Of a DNA stretch of 64,000 bases, positions 1 through 7,938 are shown in pieces (the stretch's first letter is position 1; each line of letters opens with the position of its first letter). Below the pieces are notes generated by a model. The model saw only the letters and a program-made list of their open reading frames with translations. It had not been told where the DNA came from and searched no databases. The DNA is from CAVPUA01 sp963828015 (GTDB lineage Bacteria; Actinomycetota; Actinomycetes; Mycobacteriales; Jatrophihabitantaceae), in the NCBI GenBank assembly GCA_963828015.1, contig CAWHCD010000004.1, positions 682,001 through 746,000 of the forward strand. Direction: 5' to 3'. Both the position numbers and the translations under genes were made by a program.

Positions 1-2
1 TC

Positions 3-578
3 AACGAGCACGAGCGCACCGAACATGGACGGCAGTGCTGCGGCGGGGTGGTCACGTTGCTGCTCGAACCGTTGCCGGTGCGGCCGGTGGTGGCCATCTT
101 CGGGGTCGGCCACGTCGGCTACGAGCTCGCGCGGATCCTGTCCAGGTTGGAACTATCGTTGTATATCTGCGATTCCCGCGCGGAGCAGGTAGACCGGGTG
201 CGGCTGGCCGACGTGATCGACGGCATCGCCGACGTCAGCGTGCACCATGCCGTGCTCGGCGAGCAGGTGCTCGAACGGCTGCCCGCCGGGGCGCACGTAG
301 TGATCATGACCCATGATCACGCCGAGGATTTCGCCCTGTGCGACACCGCGCTGCGGCTGCCCCACCTCGGCCGCATCGGACTGATCGGCTCCCGGGTCAA
401 GTGGACCCGGTTCAAGGCCCAGCTGGCCGCGGCCGGTCATCCGGGCGAGGTGATCGAGCGGATCAGCTGCCCGATCGGCCTGCCGACGATCACCGGCAAG
501 GACCCGGCCGTGATCGCGATTTCGGTGGCCGCCGAACTCGTCCAGGCATGGGAACGTGCGGCGACCGTGGTGCCATGA
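3..578 (+). CDS. xdhC: XdhC family protein, C-terminal part (partial at window edge)
   Basis: The reading frame is open from base 3 and begins outside the window; 191 residues are visible. XdhC family proteins help insert sulfurated molybdenum cofactor into xanthine dehydrogenase-type enzymes. Near the left edge the conserved cysteine motif QCCGG is visible (15 codons into the window), followed by the Rossmann-type domain with VAIFGVGHVGYELA, then GLIGSRVKWTRF and a C-terminal GLPTITGKDPAVIAIS stretch typical of XdhC C-terminal domains. An internal GTG at 48 would cut off the QCCGG motif, so it is not the real start. The stop overlaps the next gene in an ATGA arrangement, so translation is probably coupled to guanine deaminase, which fits purine catabolism. 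The family call is firm; the partner enzyme is not visible. Confidence 0.88.
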   Translation, partial: NEHERTEHGRQCCGGVVTLLLEPLPVRPVVAIFGVGHVGYELARILSRLELSLYICDSRAEQVDRVRLADVIDGIADVSVHHAVLGEQVLERLPAGAHVVIMTHDHAEDFALCDTALRLPHLGRIGLIGSRVKWTRFKAQLAAAGHPGEVIERISCPIGLPTITGKDPAVIAISVAAELVQAWERAATVVP

Positions 579-1885
579 CGCTCTATCGGGCCACGATCAT
601 CGATACCCCGACCGACCCGTTCACCGCCGACCCCGAGGCCGCCCTGGTCGTCGACGAGGACGGTGGCTTGCTCGTACGCGATGGCGTCATCGTCGCTCGC
701 GGCGACTTTTCCCTGCTGCATAAGGCTTATTCGGCCGAGCCGGTAGAAGACCTGCGGCCGGGGATCTTGGTGCCGGGCTTCGTCGACACCCATGTGCACT
801 ACCCGCAGATCCGCGCGATCGGCGGTCTGGGCCTGCCCCTGCTGGATTGGCTCGAGCAGCGGGCCTTGCCCGAGGAGGCCCGGCTGGCCGATCGTGGCTA
901 CGCCCGGGTGATCACCCAGGAGTTCCTGGACGGGTTGCTGCACTCCGGCACGACCTCGGCTCTCGTGTTCGGTTCACACTTCGCTCCGGCGATGGAAGAG
1001 CTGTTCACCGGGGCGCAGCAGCGGGGACTCAACATCACCTCCGGGCTCGTGCTCAGCGACCAGATGTTGCGCCCGGATCTGCTGACCACACCGCAGCGGG
1101 CCCGTCGCGAGAGCGTGGAGTTGATCGAGCGTTGGCATGGGGTAGGGCGGCTGCGCTATGCCGTCACACCCCGCTTCTCGTTGTCGACCTCGGCGGCGCT
1201 GCTGGACGTCTGCGCCGACCTGCTCGGACCCGACGTCTGGTTCACCTCGCATCTGAACGAGAACCCGGCCGAGATCGCCACCGTGGCCCAGCTGTTCCCC
1301 GGCGTGGGCAGCTACCTCGAGACCTATGACCGTCCGGGACTCGTGACTTCGCGCAGCGTCTTTGCGCACAACGTGCACCCCACTGACGCGGAGCTGCGCA
1401 CGCTCGCCGCGGCCGGCTCGTGGGTGGCCTACTGCCCGACCAGCAACTCGGCGCTGGGCAGTGGGTTGTTTGCCCTCCGCCGCCACATCGAGCACGGAGT
1501 GGGGGTGGCCCTGGGCTCCGACGTCGGTGCCGGCACTGGGCTGTACCTGCCCAAGGAGGCGTTGCAGGCCTACTTCGGCCAGCAGTTGCTCGGACCGGCG
1601 GGCTGGTCGTTGCGCCCGGCCCATCTGCTCTACCTCAGTACCCGCGCCGGGGCGCTCGCGCTCGGAATTGCCGACCGCGTCGGCGATCTGAGCGTCGGTA
1701 AGGAGTTCGACGCCGTTCTCTGGCGGGCGCCGGAGGGTAGCGATCTGGCCGTCAACCTCGGGCACGCGCTCGACGCCAGCGACGCGTTGGCCCGGATTTT
1801 CGCGCTGGCCACCCCGGCCGATGTGGCGGCCGTGTGGCTGCGCGGCGTACCCGTAAATCGAGCCGCCATCAGAGTGGCGGGTTGA
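575..1885 (+). CDS. guaD: Guanine deaminase
   Basis: 436-residue amidohydrolase converting guanine to xanthine in the cytoplasm, the substrate for the xanthine dehydrogenase that XdhC services. Visible metal and catalytic motifs: THVHYPQ (HxH near residues 73-75), HLNEN around the middle, HNVHPTD, and LGSDVGAGTG carrying the C-terminal aspartate. CPTSNSALGSG is also typical of guanine deaminases. The length matches the family. The ATG at 575 overlaps the xdhC stop (ATGA); longer upstream reading of the same frame runs through xdhC in the wrong phase and is rejected. A strong hairpin 30 bases downstream (1915-1954) probably ends the transcript. Specificity for guanine rather than another amidohydrolase substrate rests on the motif context plus the XdhC neighbour. 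Confidence 0.92.
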   Translation: MTLYRATIIDTPTDPFTADPEAALVVDEDGGLLVRDGVIVARGDFSLLHKAYSAEPVEDLRPGILVPGFVDTHVHYPQIRAIGGLGLPLLDWLEQRALPEEARLADRGYARVITQEFLDGLLHSGTTSALVFGSHFAPAMEELFTGAQQRGLNITSGLVLSDQMLRPDLLTTPQRARRESVELIERWHGVGRLRYAVTPRFSLSTSAALLDVCADLLGPDVWFTSHLNENPAEIATVAQLFPGVGSYLETYDRPGLVTSRSVFAHNVHPTDAELRTLAAAGSWVAYCPTSNSALGSGLFALRRHIEHGVGVALGSDVGAGTGLYLPKEALQAYFGQQLLGPAGWSLRPAHLLYLSTRAGALALGIADRVGDLSVGKEFDAVLWRAPEGSDLAVNLGHALDASDALARIFALATPADVAAVWLRGVPVNRAAIRVAG

Positions 1886-1914
1886 CGAGTTGTGATCTGC
1901 GCCTCACGCTGTGC

Positions 1915-1954
1915 GGGGAAGCCCGAACCCACCCCCGATGGTTCGGGCTTCCCC
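1915..1954 (+). terminator. 14-bp perfect hairpin after guanine deaminase
   Basis: Left arm 1915-1928 (GGGGAAGCCCGAAC) pairs perfectly with right arm 1941-1954, with a 12-base loop. It starts 30 bases after the guanine deaminase stop. There is no long T-run, as is common for actinobacterial terminators. It overlaps the longest possible reading frame of the following methyltransferase, which argues for a later start of that gene. Confidence 0.65.
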
Positions 1955-2701
1955 TTGCGTTCACTGGTCGTCGAAAGGCTGCGTTCGGCCGGCTGCGTGT
2001 TCGCCGAGGACGAAGCCGACCTGCTTATCGCCCACGCGCGAACGCCGTCGGAGCTCAGCGATCTGCTGCAGCGACGAGTCGCCGGTGAACCGCTCGAACA
2101 GGTCGTGGGCTGGGCGGACTTCTGCGGACGGCGCATCGTCGTCGAGCCGGGGGTGTTCGTGCCCCGGCGGCGCACCGAATTCCTGGTCGCGCAAGCGCTG
2201 GCCCGACTGCAGGCCGGCGCGGTGGTCGTCGATCTGTGTTGCGGTTCGGGCGCGGTCGGCGCGGCGATCGGTCACGGCGTCGACGTCGAGCTCTACGCGG
2301 CCGACCTGGATCCGAATGCGGTGCGCTGCGCCCGCCGCAATGTGAACGGCCAGGTGTTCGAGGGCGACCTCTACGCCGCGCTGCCGGCCACGTTGCGCGG
2401 GCGCATCGATGTTCTCGTCGTCAATGCGCCCTACGTGCCCAGCGACGCGGTGGCCTTCATGCCGCCCGAGGCCCGCGAGCACGAGCCGCTCCTGGCCCTC
2501 GACGGAGGTGCGGACGGACTGGACATCGCGCGTCGGGTGGTGGGTCGGGCGCCGGCCTGGCTGCGGCCGGGCGGGTGGCTGCTGATCGAGACCAGCCCCG
2601 CTCAGGCGCCCGCACTCGAGCAGCTCTTTCGCGACGCCGGACTGGCGCCGGAGGTGGCCTCGTCGGAGGAGCTGGCGGCCACGGTCGTCCTCGGGCGCTA
2701 A
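1955..2701 (+). CDS. PrmC/HemK-like protein-(glutamine-N5) methyltransferase of unknown target
   Basis: SAM-dependent class I methyltransferase, 248 residues if started at the TTG at 1955. Seen: VVVDLCCGSGAVGAA (SAM-binding motif I), ADLDPNAVRCARRN (acidic ribose-binding motif), GDLYAALP, and VVNAPYVPS where PrmC proper has NPPY. The N-terminal VFVPRRRTEFLV resembles the PrmC linker. This matches the actinobacterial PrmC-related family whose substrate is not established; it is not the release-factor enzyme itself. An ATG at 1892 would give 269 residues, but those first 21 codons lie in a 14-bp hairpin and do not look like family sequence. The TTG has no strong Shine-Dalgarno, so the start is uncertain. 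The stop overlaps the convergent antiporter gene by a few bases. Confidence 0.8.
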   Translation: MRSLVVERLRSAGCVFAEDEADLLIAHARTPSELSDLLQRRVAGEPLEQVVGWADFCGRRIVVEPGVFVPRRRTEFLVAQALARLQAGAVVVDLCCGSGAVGAAIGHGVDVELYAADLDPNAVRCARRNVNGQVFEGDLYAALPATLRGRIDVLVVNAPYVPSDAVAFMPPEAREHEPLLALDGGADGLDIARRVVGRAPAWLRPGGWLLIETSPAQAPALEQLFRDAGLAPEVASSEELAATVVLGR

Positions 2702-4569
2702 CCCAGTTGCGCGTCGACGTAGCACCAACGCCAGGATTCGCCCGGCTCGACGCTGCGCATCACCGGATGACCGGTGCGCTCGAAGTGATGGGTGGCGTGG
2801 TTGCCGACGGAGGAGTCGCAACAGCCGACCTGGCCGCACGTCAGGCACATGCGCAGATGCACCCACGTCGTGCCTTCGCGAAGACAGTCCTCGCACTCGC
2901 CCGGAGTACGTGCCACCGCGACCCGGGGCGCGTCGAGCAGGTGCTCACACAGGGTGGCGCGCACGGCGGGGTGCAGCTCGACGGTCTCGACGTTCACCGC
3001 CGCGTCGTCGATACGTTCGAGCAGCGACTCCTCCACGTCGACGGCATTGAGGGCCGAGCGCAGGATCTCGTCGTCGAACAGGCCGGTGTCGCGGGCGCGC
3101 AGGATCGCCTCGCGCTCGGCGGCGAGCATCTGCACGCGCAGCCGCTGATACATCACGGCCGGCGGCTCGTACTCGTCGAAGGAACGCCCGAGGCGCTCCC
3201 AGGCGATGTTGGCGCGGGTCTGGGCCCGTCGCCGCAGCCGTTCCATGACCTCCGGCGGCACGTCGTCGCCGGCGATCTCATCCAGGCGGGCGACACCGGC
3301 GCGGGTGGTCTCAGTGATCAAGGACGCGGCCTGCAGCGCATCCTCGGCCGGATCCGGACGGGGCAGATGGAGGCGTTTGATCAACCAGGGCAGCGACAGG
3401 CCCTGGATGACCAGGGTGCCGACGACGACGGTGAAGGCGGCCAGGCGCAGCAGGTCGCGGTCCGGGGTCGAGGCGGGCAGCAGGAAGACCGCGGCCAGGG
3501 TGACCACCCCGCGCATGCCCGCCCACGAGACGACGATTCCGGTGCCCCAGCTCCACGCCGAGCGCCGCATCCGCGGTGGACCGATCTTGTAGACCCCGAC
3601 CGAGCCGAGCACCCAGACCGCCCGAGCGGCGATGGTGGCGACCAGCACCACGGCGCAGACCCAGATCGACGTCCCAGTCGGCAGGTGGCGATCGCGAACG
3701 CCTTCGAGGATCTGCTGCAGCTGCAGGCCGATGAGCAGGAAGACGACGTTCTCGAGCACGAACTCGACCGTGCGCCAGTTGATGGCTTCGGCGACCCGGG
3801 CGTTCGCGCTCTGCACGACGGTCGCCTGATGGCTGAGCACCAGGCCGGTGACGACGACGGCGAGCACGCCGGAGGCGTGGATGTGTTCGGCCGGCAAGAA
3901 GGCGATGAACGGCGCGGCGAGGGACAGCGTGGTGTCGAGGACGGGATCCTCGATCACCTTGCGGATCTTGGCCAGCACGAAGGCCACGACCAACCCGACG
4001 CCGACCCCGGCGCCGGCGGCCCAGAGGAACGACCCGGCGACGTGCCAGGGCGAGACGTCCTCGGTCAGGGCGGTGATCGCCGTGGCGAGCGCGACCAGGG
4101 CCGTGGCGTCGTTGACCAGGCTCTCGCCTTCGAGGATCGACACGATGTTGCGGGGCATGCCGACCCGCCGGGCGACGGCGCTCGCGGCGACCGCGTCGGG
4201 CGGGGCCACCACCGCGCCCAGGGCGAAGGCGGCCGCGAGCGGGATGGCCGGTATCACCCACCAGGTGACCAGGCCGACGGCGACGGTGCTGAAGGCGACG
4301 CAGCCCACCGACAGCAACAGGATCGCCTGCCGGTTGCGGCGGAAATCCACCAGCGACGTGCGAATGGCGGCCGCGTACAGCAGCGGGGGCAACAGGTCGA
4401 CCAGGATGACGTGCGGGTCGACGTCGACGCGCGGGACGGCGTCGATGAACGAACTGATTACCCCGACGCCGACCAGCACGAGTGGGGCGGGTGCGCCCCA
4501 TCGCTTGCACAGCCCAGCGATGATCGCCGCCGCCACGACCAGGCTGACGATCTCGACGGGGGCGGTCAT
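2698..4569 (-). CDS. CPA1-type Na+/H+ antiporter with C-terminal UBP-type zinc finger
   Basis: 623 residues. The N-terminal ~400 residues are strongly hydrophobic, about 12 membrane segments, with the CPA1/NhaP-like core GAVVAPPDAVAASAV followed by ILEGESLVNDATALV (ion-binding aspartates) and later SWAGMRGVVTLAA. After a charged helical cytoplasmic region (about 400-555), the last ~65 residues carry a zinc-finger pattern: CEDC, MCLTCGQVGCCD, NHATHHFERTGHPV, matching the UBP-type finger that in eukaryotes binds ubiquitin C-termini. Such fusions are known in actinobacterial antiporters, but their function is unclear to me. It should exchange Na+ or K+ for H+ at the membrane. Convergent with the methyltransferase, with overlapping stops. 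Confidence 0.9.
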   Translation of the reverse strand: MTAPVEIVSLVVAAAIIAGLCKRWGAPAPLVLVGVGVISSFIDAVPRVDVDPHVILVDLLPPLLYAAAIRTSLVDFRRNRQAILLLSVGCVAFSTVAVGLVTWWVIPAIPLAAAFALGAVVAPPDAVAASAVARRVGMPRNIVSILEGESLVNDATALVALATAITALTEDVSPWHVAGSFLWAAGAGVGVGLVVAFVLAKIRKVIEDPVLDTTLSLAAPFIAFLPAEHIHASGVLAVVVTGLVLSHQATVVQSANARVAEAINWRTVEFVLENVVFLLIGLQLQQILEGVRDRHLPTGTSIWVCAVVLVATIAARAVWVLGSVGVYKIGPPRMRRSAWSWGTGIVVSWAGMRGVVTLAAVFLLPASTPDRDLLRLAAFTVVVGTLVIQGLSLPWLIKRLHLPRPDPAEDALQAASLITETTRAGVARLDEIAGDDVPPEVMERLRRRAQTRANIAWERLGRSFDEYEPPAVMYQRLRVQMLAAEREAILRARDTGLFDDEILRSALNAVDVEESLLERIDDAAVNVETVELHPAVRATLCEHLLDAPRVAVARTPGECEDCLREGTTWVHLRMCLTCGQVGCCDSSVGNHATHHFERTGHPVMRSVEPGESWRWCYVDAQLG

Positions 4570-4652
4570 CCCGTCATTCTTCCAGCGCGAAGTTGCGCCC
4601 GCTGACGTCGGAGATGGATCCGCGCGTCCGCGCTTGCCCCCGATTCAGGCAG

Positions 4653-4838
4653 TCAATCCAGCGGGGCGAGGATGCCCACGCTCTGGGCGGCGCTGCGAAG
4701 CCGCTTGTCTCGGCTCCAGAGTGATGCGGTCCCGGCCAACACGGTCGAAGCCAGCAGATGGGTATCGACGTAGCCGATGCCGAATCCGAATAGGCGCTGG
4801 CTTTCGATGAAGGTCATCACTTCACTCGAGCTGTTCAA
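4653..4838 (-). pseudogene. VapC toxin remnant (C-terminal half of a PIN domain)
   Basis: The readable 61-residue frame matches only the C-terminal half of VapC-type PIN ribonucleases: SSEVMTFIESQRLFGFGIGYVDTHLLAS, then LWSRDKRLRSAA. It keeps the C-terminal metal-binding aspartates (YVD, SRD). The N-terminal half with the first catalytic aspartate is missing: upstream sequence runs directly into the end of the helicase gene within ~30 bases. No antitoxin frame is visible next to it. The only start is a TTG at 4838. I read it as a decayed toxin-antitoxin locus; a small expressed protein cannot be excluded. Confidence 0.7.
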
Positions 4839-4870
4839 GATCTGAGCCCTCGCGACGATGCCGGACCGGC

Positions 4871-6529
4871 TCAGAGCGGCCGCAATAGGTCGTCGGCGTC
4901 GACGATCGTGTACGCGTAACCCTGCTCGGCCAGGAAGCGCTGCCGATGGGCGGCATATTCGGCGTCCAGGGTGTCGCGGGCGATCACCGTGTAGAAGTGG
5001 GCCTGCCGACCGTCCTTCTTGGGCCGCAGCACCCGTCCCAGCCGCTGGGCCTCCTCCTGACGCGAGCCGAAGGTGCCGCTGATCTGCACCGCGACCGCCG
5101 CCTCGGGCAGGTCGATCGAGAAGTTGGCCACCTTGCTGACGACCAGCACCCGCTCCTCGCCGCGACGGAAGGCGTCGTAGAGGCGCTCGCGTTCCTTGTT
5201 GGTCGTCGAGCCCTGGATGATGGGTGCCCCGTCCAGTTCGGCCGAGACGTCATCGAGCTGGTCGAGGTAGGCGCCGATCACCAGCACCTGATCATCGGGA
5301 TGCTGGTCGACGATCGTCTTGATCACGGGCAGCTTGGTGCGGGCCGTCGCGGCCAGCTTGTAGCGATCCTCGGGCTCGGCGGTGGCGTACGCCATCCGCT
5401 CGGCGTCGGTGAGCGTGACCCGCACCTCGGTGCAGTCAGCCGGCGCGATCCAGCCCTGGTTCTCGATGTCCTTCCACGGCGCGTCGTAGCGCTTGGGCCC
5501 GATCAGGCTGAAGACGTCACCCTCGCGCCCGTCCTCGCGAATGAGCGTGGCGGTCAGGCCGAGGCGCCGCCGCGACTGCAGGTCGGCGGTGAGCCGGAAG
5601 ATCGGGGCGGGCAGCAGGTGGACCTCGTCGTAGACGATCAGGCCCCAGTCCCGGGAGTCGAAGAGCTCGAGGTGGCGGTATTCGCCCTTACGCCGGGTCG
5701 TCATCACCTGATAGGTGGCGATGGTGACCGGGCGGATCTCCTTCTTCTCGCCGCTGTACTCGCCGATCTCGTCCTCGGTGAGCGACGTGCGCGCGATGAG
5801 TTCGCGTTTCCACTGGCGCCCGCTGACCGTATTGGTGACCAGGATCAGCGTGGTCGCCTTGGCGTGCGCCATGGCCGCCGCGCCGACGAGGGTCTTGCCG
5901 GCGCCGCACGGCAGTACGACCACGCCGGAGCCACCGGCCCAGAACATGTCTACGGCCTGCTGCTGGTAGTCGCGCAGCGTCCAGCCGTCCTCAGCCAGCT
6001 CGATGGGGTGGGCCTCGCCATCGACGTAGCCGGCCAGGTCTTCGGCCGGCCAGCCGACCTTGAGCAGCGCCTGCTTGAGCCGCCCCCGTTCGGACGGGTG
6101 AACCAGGATGGTGTCGTTGTCGATGCGCGTGCCCAGCATCGGGGCGATCTTCTTCTGCCGCAGGATCTCCTCGAGCACGGCTCGGTCGAGGGACACCAGC
6201 ACGAGTCCGTGCACCGGGTCCTTGACCAGCTGCAGCCGTCCGTAGCGGTCCATCGTGTCGGCGACGTCGACCAGCAACGCGTGCGGCACGGAGTAGCGGC
6301 TGTAGCGCACCAGGGCGTCGACGACCTGCTCGGCGTCGTGTCCGGCCGCACGGGCGTTCCACAGCCCGAGCGGGGTCAGCCGGTAGGTGTGGACGTGCTC
6401 GGGTGAGCGTTCCAGCTCGGCGAACGGGGCAATTGCCGCGCGCGCCTCCTGGGCGAGCGGGTGGTCGACCTCTAGTAGCAACGTTTTGTCGGACTGGACG
6501 ATCAGGGGTCCTTCGGTCACCCGAACCAT
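4871..6529 (-). CDS. XPB-type DNA repair helicase
   Basis: 552-residue superfamily 2 DNA helicase. N-terminal ~180 residues form the XPB N-terminal region, then the helicase core: DYQQQAV (Q-motif-like), PCGAGKT Walker A at ~207-213, YDEVHLL (DEVH box at ~301), RLGLTATL motif III, and SRQEEAQRLGRVLRPK motif VI with the arginine finger. It is the actinobacterial homologue of eukaryotic XPB/ERCC3, a 3'-5' helicase expected to act on damaged DNA. In mycobacteria the partner with the helicase-associated domain sits next to it; here that partner (9049-11433) lies beyond a two-component pair. GTG or later starts are possible, but the ATG at 6529 gives the usual N-terminus. Confidence 0.95.
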   Translation of the reverse strand: MVRVTEGPLIVQSDKTLLLEVDHPLAQEARAAIAPFAELERSPEHVHTYRLTPLGLWNARAAGHDAEQVVDALVRYSRYSVPHALLVDVADTMDRYGRLQLVKDPVHGLVLVSLDRAVLEEILRQKKIAPMLGTRIDNDTILVHPSERGRLKQALLKVGWPAEDLAGYVDGEAHPIELAEDGWTLRDYQQQAVDMFWAGGSGVVVLPCGAGKTLVGAAAMAHAKATTLILVTNTVSGRQWKRELIARTSLTEDEIGEYSGEKKEIRPVTIATYQVMTTRRKGEYRHLELFDSRDWGLIVYDEVHLLPAPIFRLTADLQSRRRLGLTATLIREDGREGDVFSLIGPKRYDAPWKDIENQGWIAPADCTEVRVTLTDAERMAYATAEPEDRYKLAATARTKLPVIKTIVDQHPDDQVLVIGAYLDQLDDVSAELDGAPIIQGSTTNKERERLYDAFRRGEERVLVVSKVANFSIDLPEAAVAVQISGTFGSRQEEAQRLGRVLRPKKDGRQAHFYTVIARDTLDAEYAAHRQRFLAEQGYAYTIVDADDLLRPL

Positions 6530-6668
6530 TGTTCCAGGCCGGCGGAGCTGCGCCCGCCAAGTGCGTAGTTCAACCCGGTCTCCACCCGCAGGTTGATTCG
6601 CATCGCGACCGTCCGGACGAGTCTTGAGTCAACGGGGAACGGCCCCGAAAGAGACTAAGGATTCCGAC

Positions 6669-7196
6669 ATGAACGCCACTGACTACATTCTCGATTCCGT
6701 CCTGGTGCTGCTGGTGCTGCGCCAGATCAAGGTCGGCCGCTTCGACCGCAGGGCGCTGTTGCTGCCCCTGATCATCGTCGGCGTCGTCGCCCAGTCCTAC
6801 CTGCACTCGATCCCCACGAACGGCAACGACCTGGTGCTGATCGCCGCGTTGACCGGGCTGGGCGCCCTGCTCGGGTCACTGAGCGGAATCACCACGCGGG
6901 TCTGGTCCGACGGGGGCCCCTACGCCCTGGTGCAGGCCGGTCCGGCCGCCGCCGCCCTCTGGGTGCTGGGGATGGGCTCACGGTTCGCGTTCATCTTCTA
7001 CTACACGCACTTCGGTTCCGACGCGGTGGCCAACTTCAGTGCCGCGCACGACATCACCGGCCCGGCCGCCTGGACGGCCGCCCTCGTGCTGATGGCGCTG
7101 GCTGAGGTGCTGACCCGCACCGGGCTGCTGTTCATCCGCAGCCGGCAGGCGCTGGCCGTCACGCCGGCCCCGAGCCTGCAGTTCGCGAGCGTCTGA
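6669..7196 (+). CDS. Multi-spanning membrane protein of unknown function (DUF1453-like)
   Basis: 175 residues with about five hydrophobic segments. The first (YILDSVLVLLVL) leads to a basic loop RQIKVGRFDRRALLLPLIIVG, which resembles CcdC/DUF1453-type proteins; that assignment is tentative. The start is fixed by AAGGA at 6657-6661, seven bases before the ATG at 6669; an earlier in-frame ATG at 6624 lacks such a site and adds a hydrophilic stretch. It is convergent with the response regulator/histidine kinase pair, and membrane proteins of this kind often accompany such pairs, so a sensing or resistance link is possible but unproven. The four-box repeat follows directly. Confidence 0.65.
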   Translation: MNATDYILDSVLVLLVLRQIKVGRFDRRALLLPLIIVGVVAQSYLHSIPTNGNDLVLIAALTGLGALLGSLSGITTRVWSDGGPYALVQAGPAAAALWVLGMGSRFAFIFYYTHFGSDAVANFSAAHDITGPAAWTAALVLMALAEVLTRTGLLFIRSRQALAVTPAPSLQFASV

Positions 7197-7201
7197 TCTC
7201 G

Positions 7202-7267
7202 CGAGTGGCCGATAAAACCCCGAGTGGGCGCCTACAGGCGCCCACTCGGGGTTTTGTGGCCCACTCG
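7202..7267. repeat. Four-box CGAGTGG inverted repeat, copy 1 (likely bidirectional terminator)
   Basis: Boxes: CGAGTGG at 7202 and 7221, CCACTCG at 7242 and 7261. The centre is a perfect 20-bp inverted repeat (7214-7233 with 7236-7255, AAAACCCC outer end and GTTTT on the far arm). It sits between two convergent genes, so transcripts from both sides would fold into it. It shares 53 of 66 positions and identical box spacing with a second copy at 12511-12576. Confidence 0.85.
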
Positions 7268-7281
7268 GCGTAACGGGGGGA

Positions 7282-7938
7282 TCAGTCGGCCAGGCCGTTG
7301 CGCCAGGCCCAGGCGACCAGGCCCGGGCGGCCGTCCACGTCGAGTTTGGACAGCACGTGGTTGAGATGTGTCTTCACCGTCGCCTCGCTGAGCACCAGCC
7401 GCCGGGCGATCTGCTGGTTGGTCAGCCCTTCGGCGACCAGCCGGACGACGTCGACCTCGCGGCGGGTCAACCCCTCGGCGGCGGGGGCGTCCGGCGCCGG
7501 TGGGGCAGCGTCAGCGACCACCGGCGGGTCCGCGCGCAGCAGCTCGACCAGCCGTCGTTGCACCGTCGCATCGAGGACGGTGCGCCCAGCCGCCACGTCG
7601 TGAATGGCGCTCACCAATTCCTCGCCGGTCGCGTCCTTGGTCAGGTAGCCCGCCGCCCCGGCGCGTAGCGCGGGCAGCACCGCGTCGTCATCGGCGTAGG
7701 TCGTGAGGATCAGGACGCGGGTCAACGCGCTCACCTCGGCGCTCACCTGCGCCCCGTCGCGACCGGGCATGCGCAGGTCGCAGAGCAGCACGTCGGGGGT
7801 CAGCTCACGGGTCAACCGCACGGCCTCGTCGCCGTCGGGCGCGGCGCCGATCACCTCGATGTCATCGCTGGCCGAGAGCAGCAGGACCAGTCCATCGCGT
7901 ACGACCGCCTGGTCGTCGGCCACCAGCACCCGGATCAT
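7282..7938 (-). CDS. NarL/FixJ-type response regulator
   Basis: 218 residues. An N-terminal receiver domain has the acidic pocket ADD near residues 7-9, phosphoacceptor D54 in LLCDLRMPGRDG, and the conserved lysine in GYLTKDA. An alanine/proline-rich linker leads to a C-terminal LuxR-type HTH: GLTRREVDVVRLVAEGLTNQQIARRL, then SEATVKTHLNHVLSKL. It overlaps the histidine kinase gene by four bases and is its evident partner, so phosphorylation by that kinase should control DNA binding. The target genes are unknown; the convergent membrane protein at 6669-7196 is the nearest candidate. Confidence 0.93.
   Translation of the reverse strand: MIRVLVADDQAVVRDGLVLLLSASDDIEVIGAAPDGDEAVRLTRELTPDVLLCDLRMPGRDGAQVSAEVSALTRVLILTTYADDDAVLPALRAGAAGYLTKDATGEELVSAIHDVAAGRTVLDATVQRRLVELLRADPPVVADAAPPAPDAPAAEGLTRREVDVVRLVAEGLTNQQIARRLVLSEATVKTHLNHVLSKLDVDGRPGLVAWAWRNGLAD

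Noticed and set aside
338..574. N-terminal extension of guanine deaminase through the xdhC gene
   Set aside because: Out-of-phase with xdhC and arginine/proline-rich; the ATG at 575 gives the family N-terminus.
1889..1907. TGTGA...TCACG, resembling a CRP site
   Set aside because: The half-sites are eight bases apart rather than six, and the position after the guanine deaminase stop and inside the methyltransferase leader is not promising.
2236..4605. A very long plus-strand open frame antisense to the antiporter gene
   Set aside because: The minus-strand frame encodes a recognisable antiporter; the plus frame is arginine/aspartate/glycine-rich low-complexity sequence with no domain, typical of high-GC antisense.
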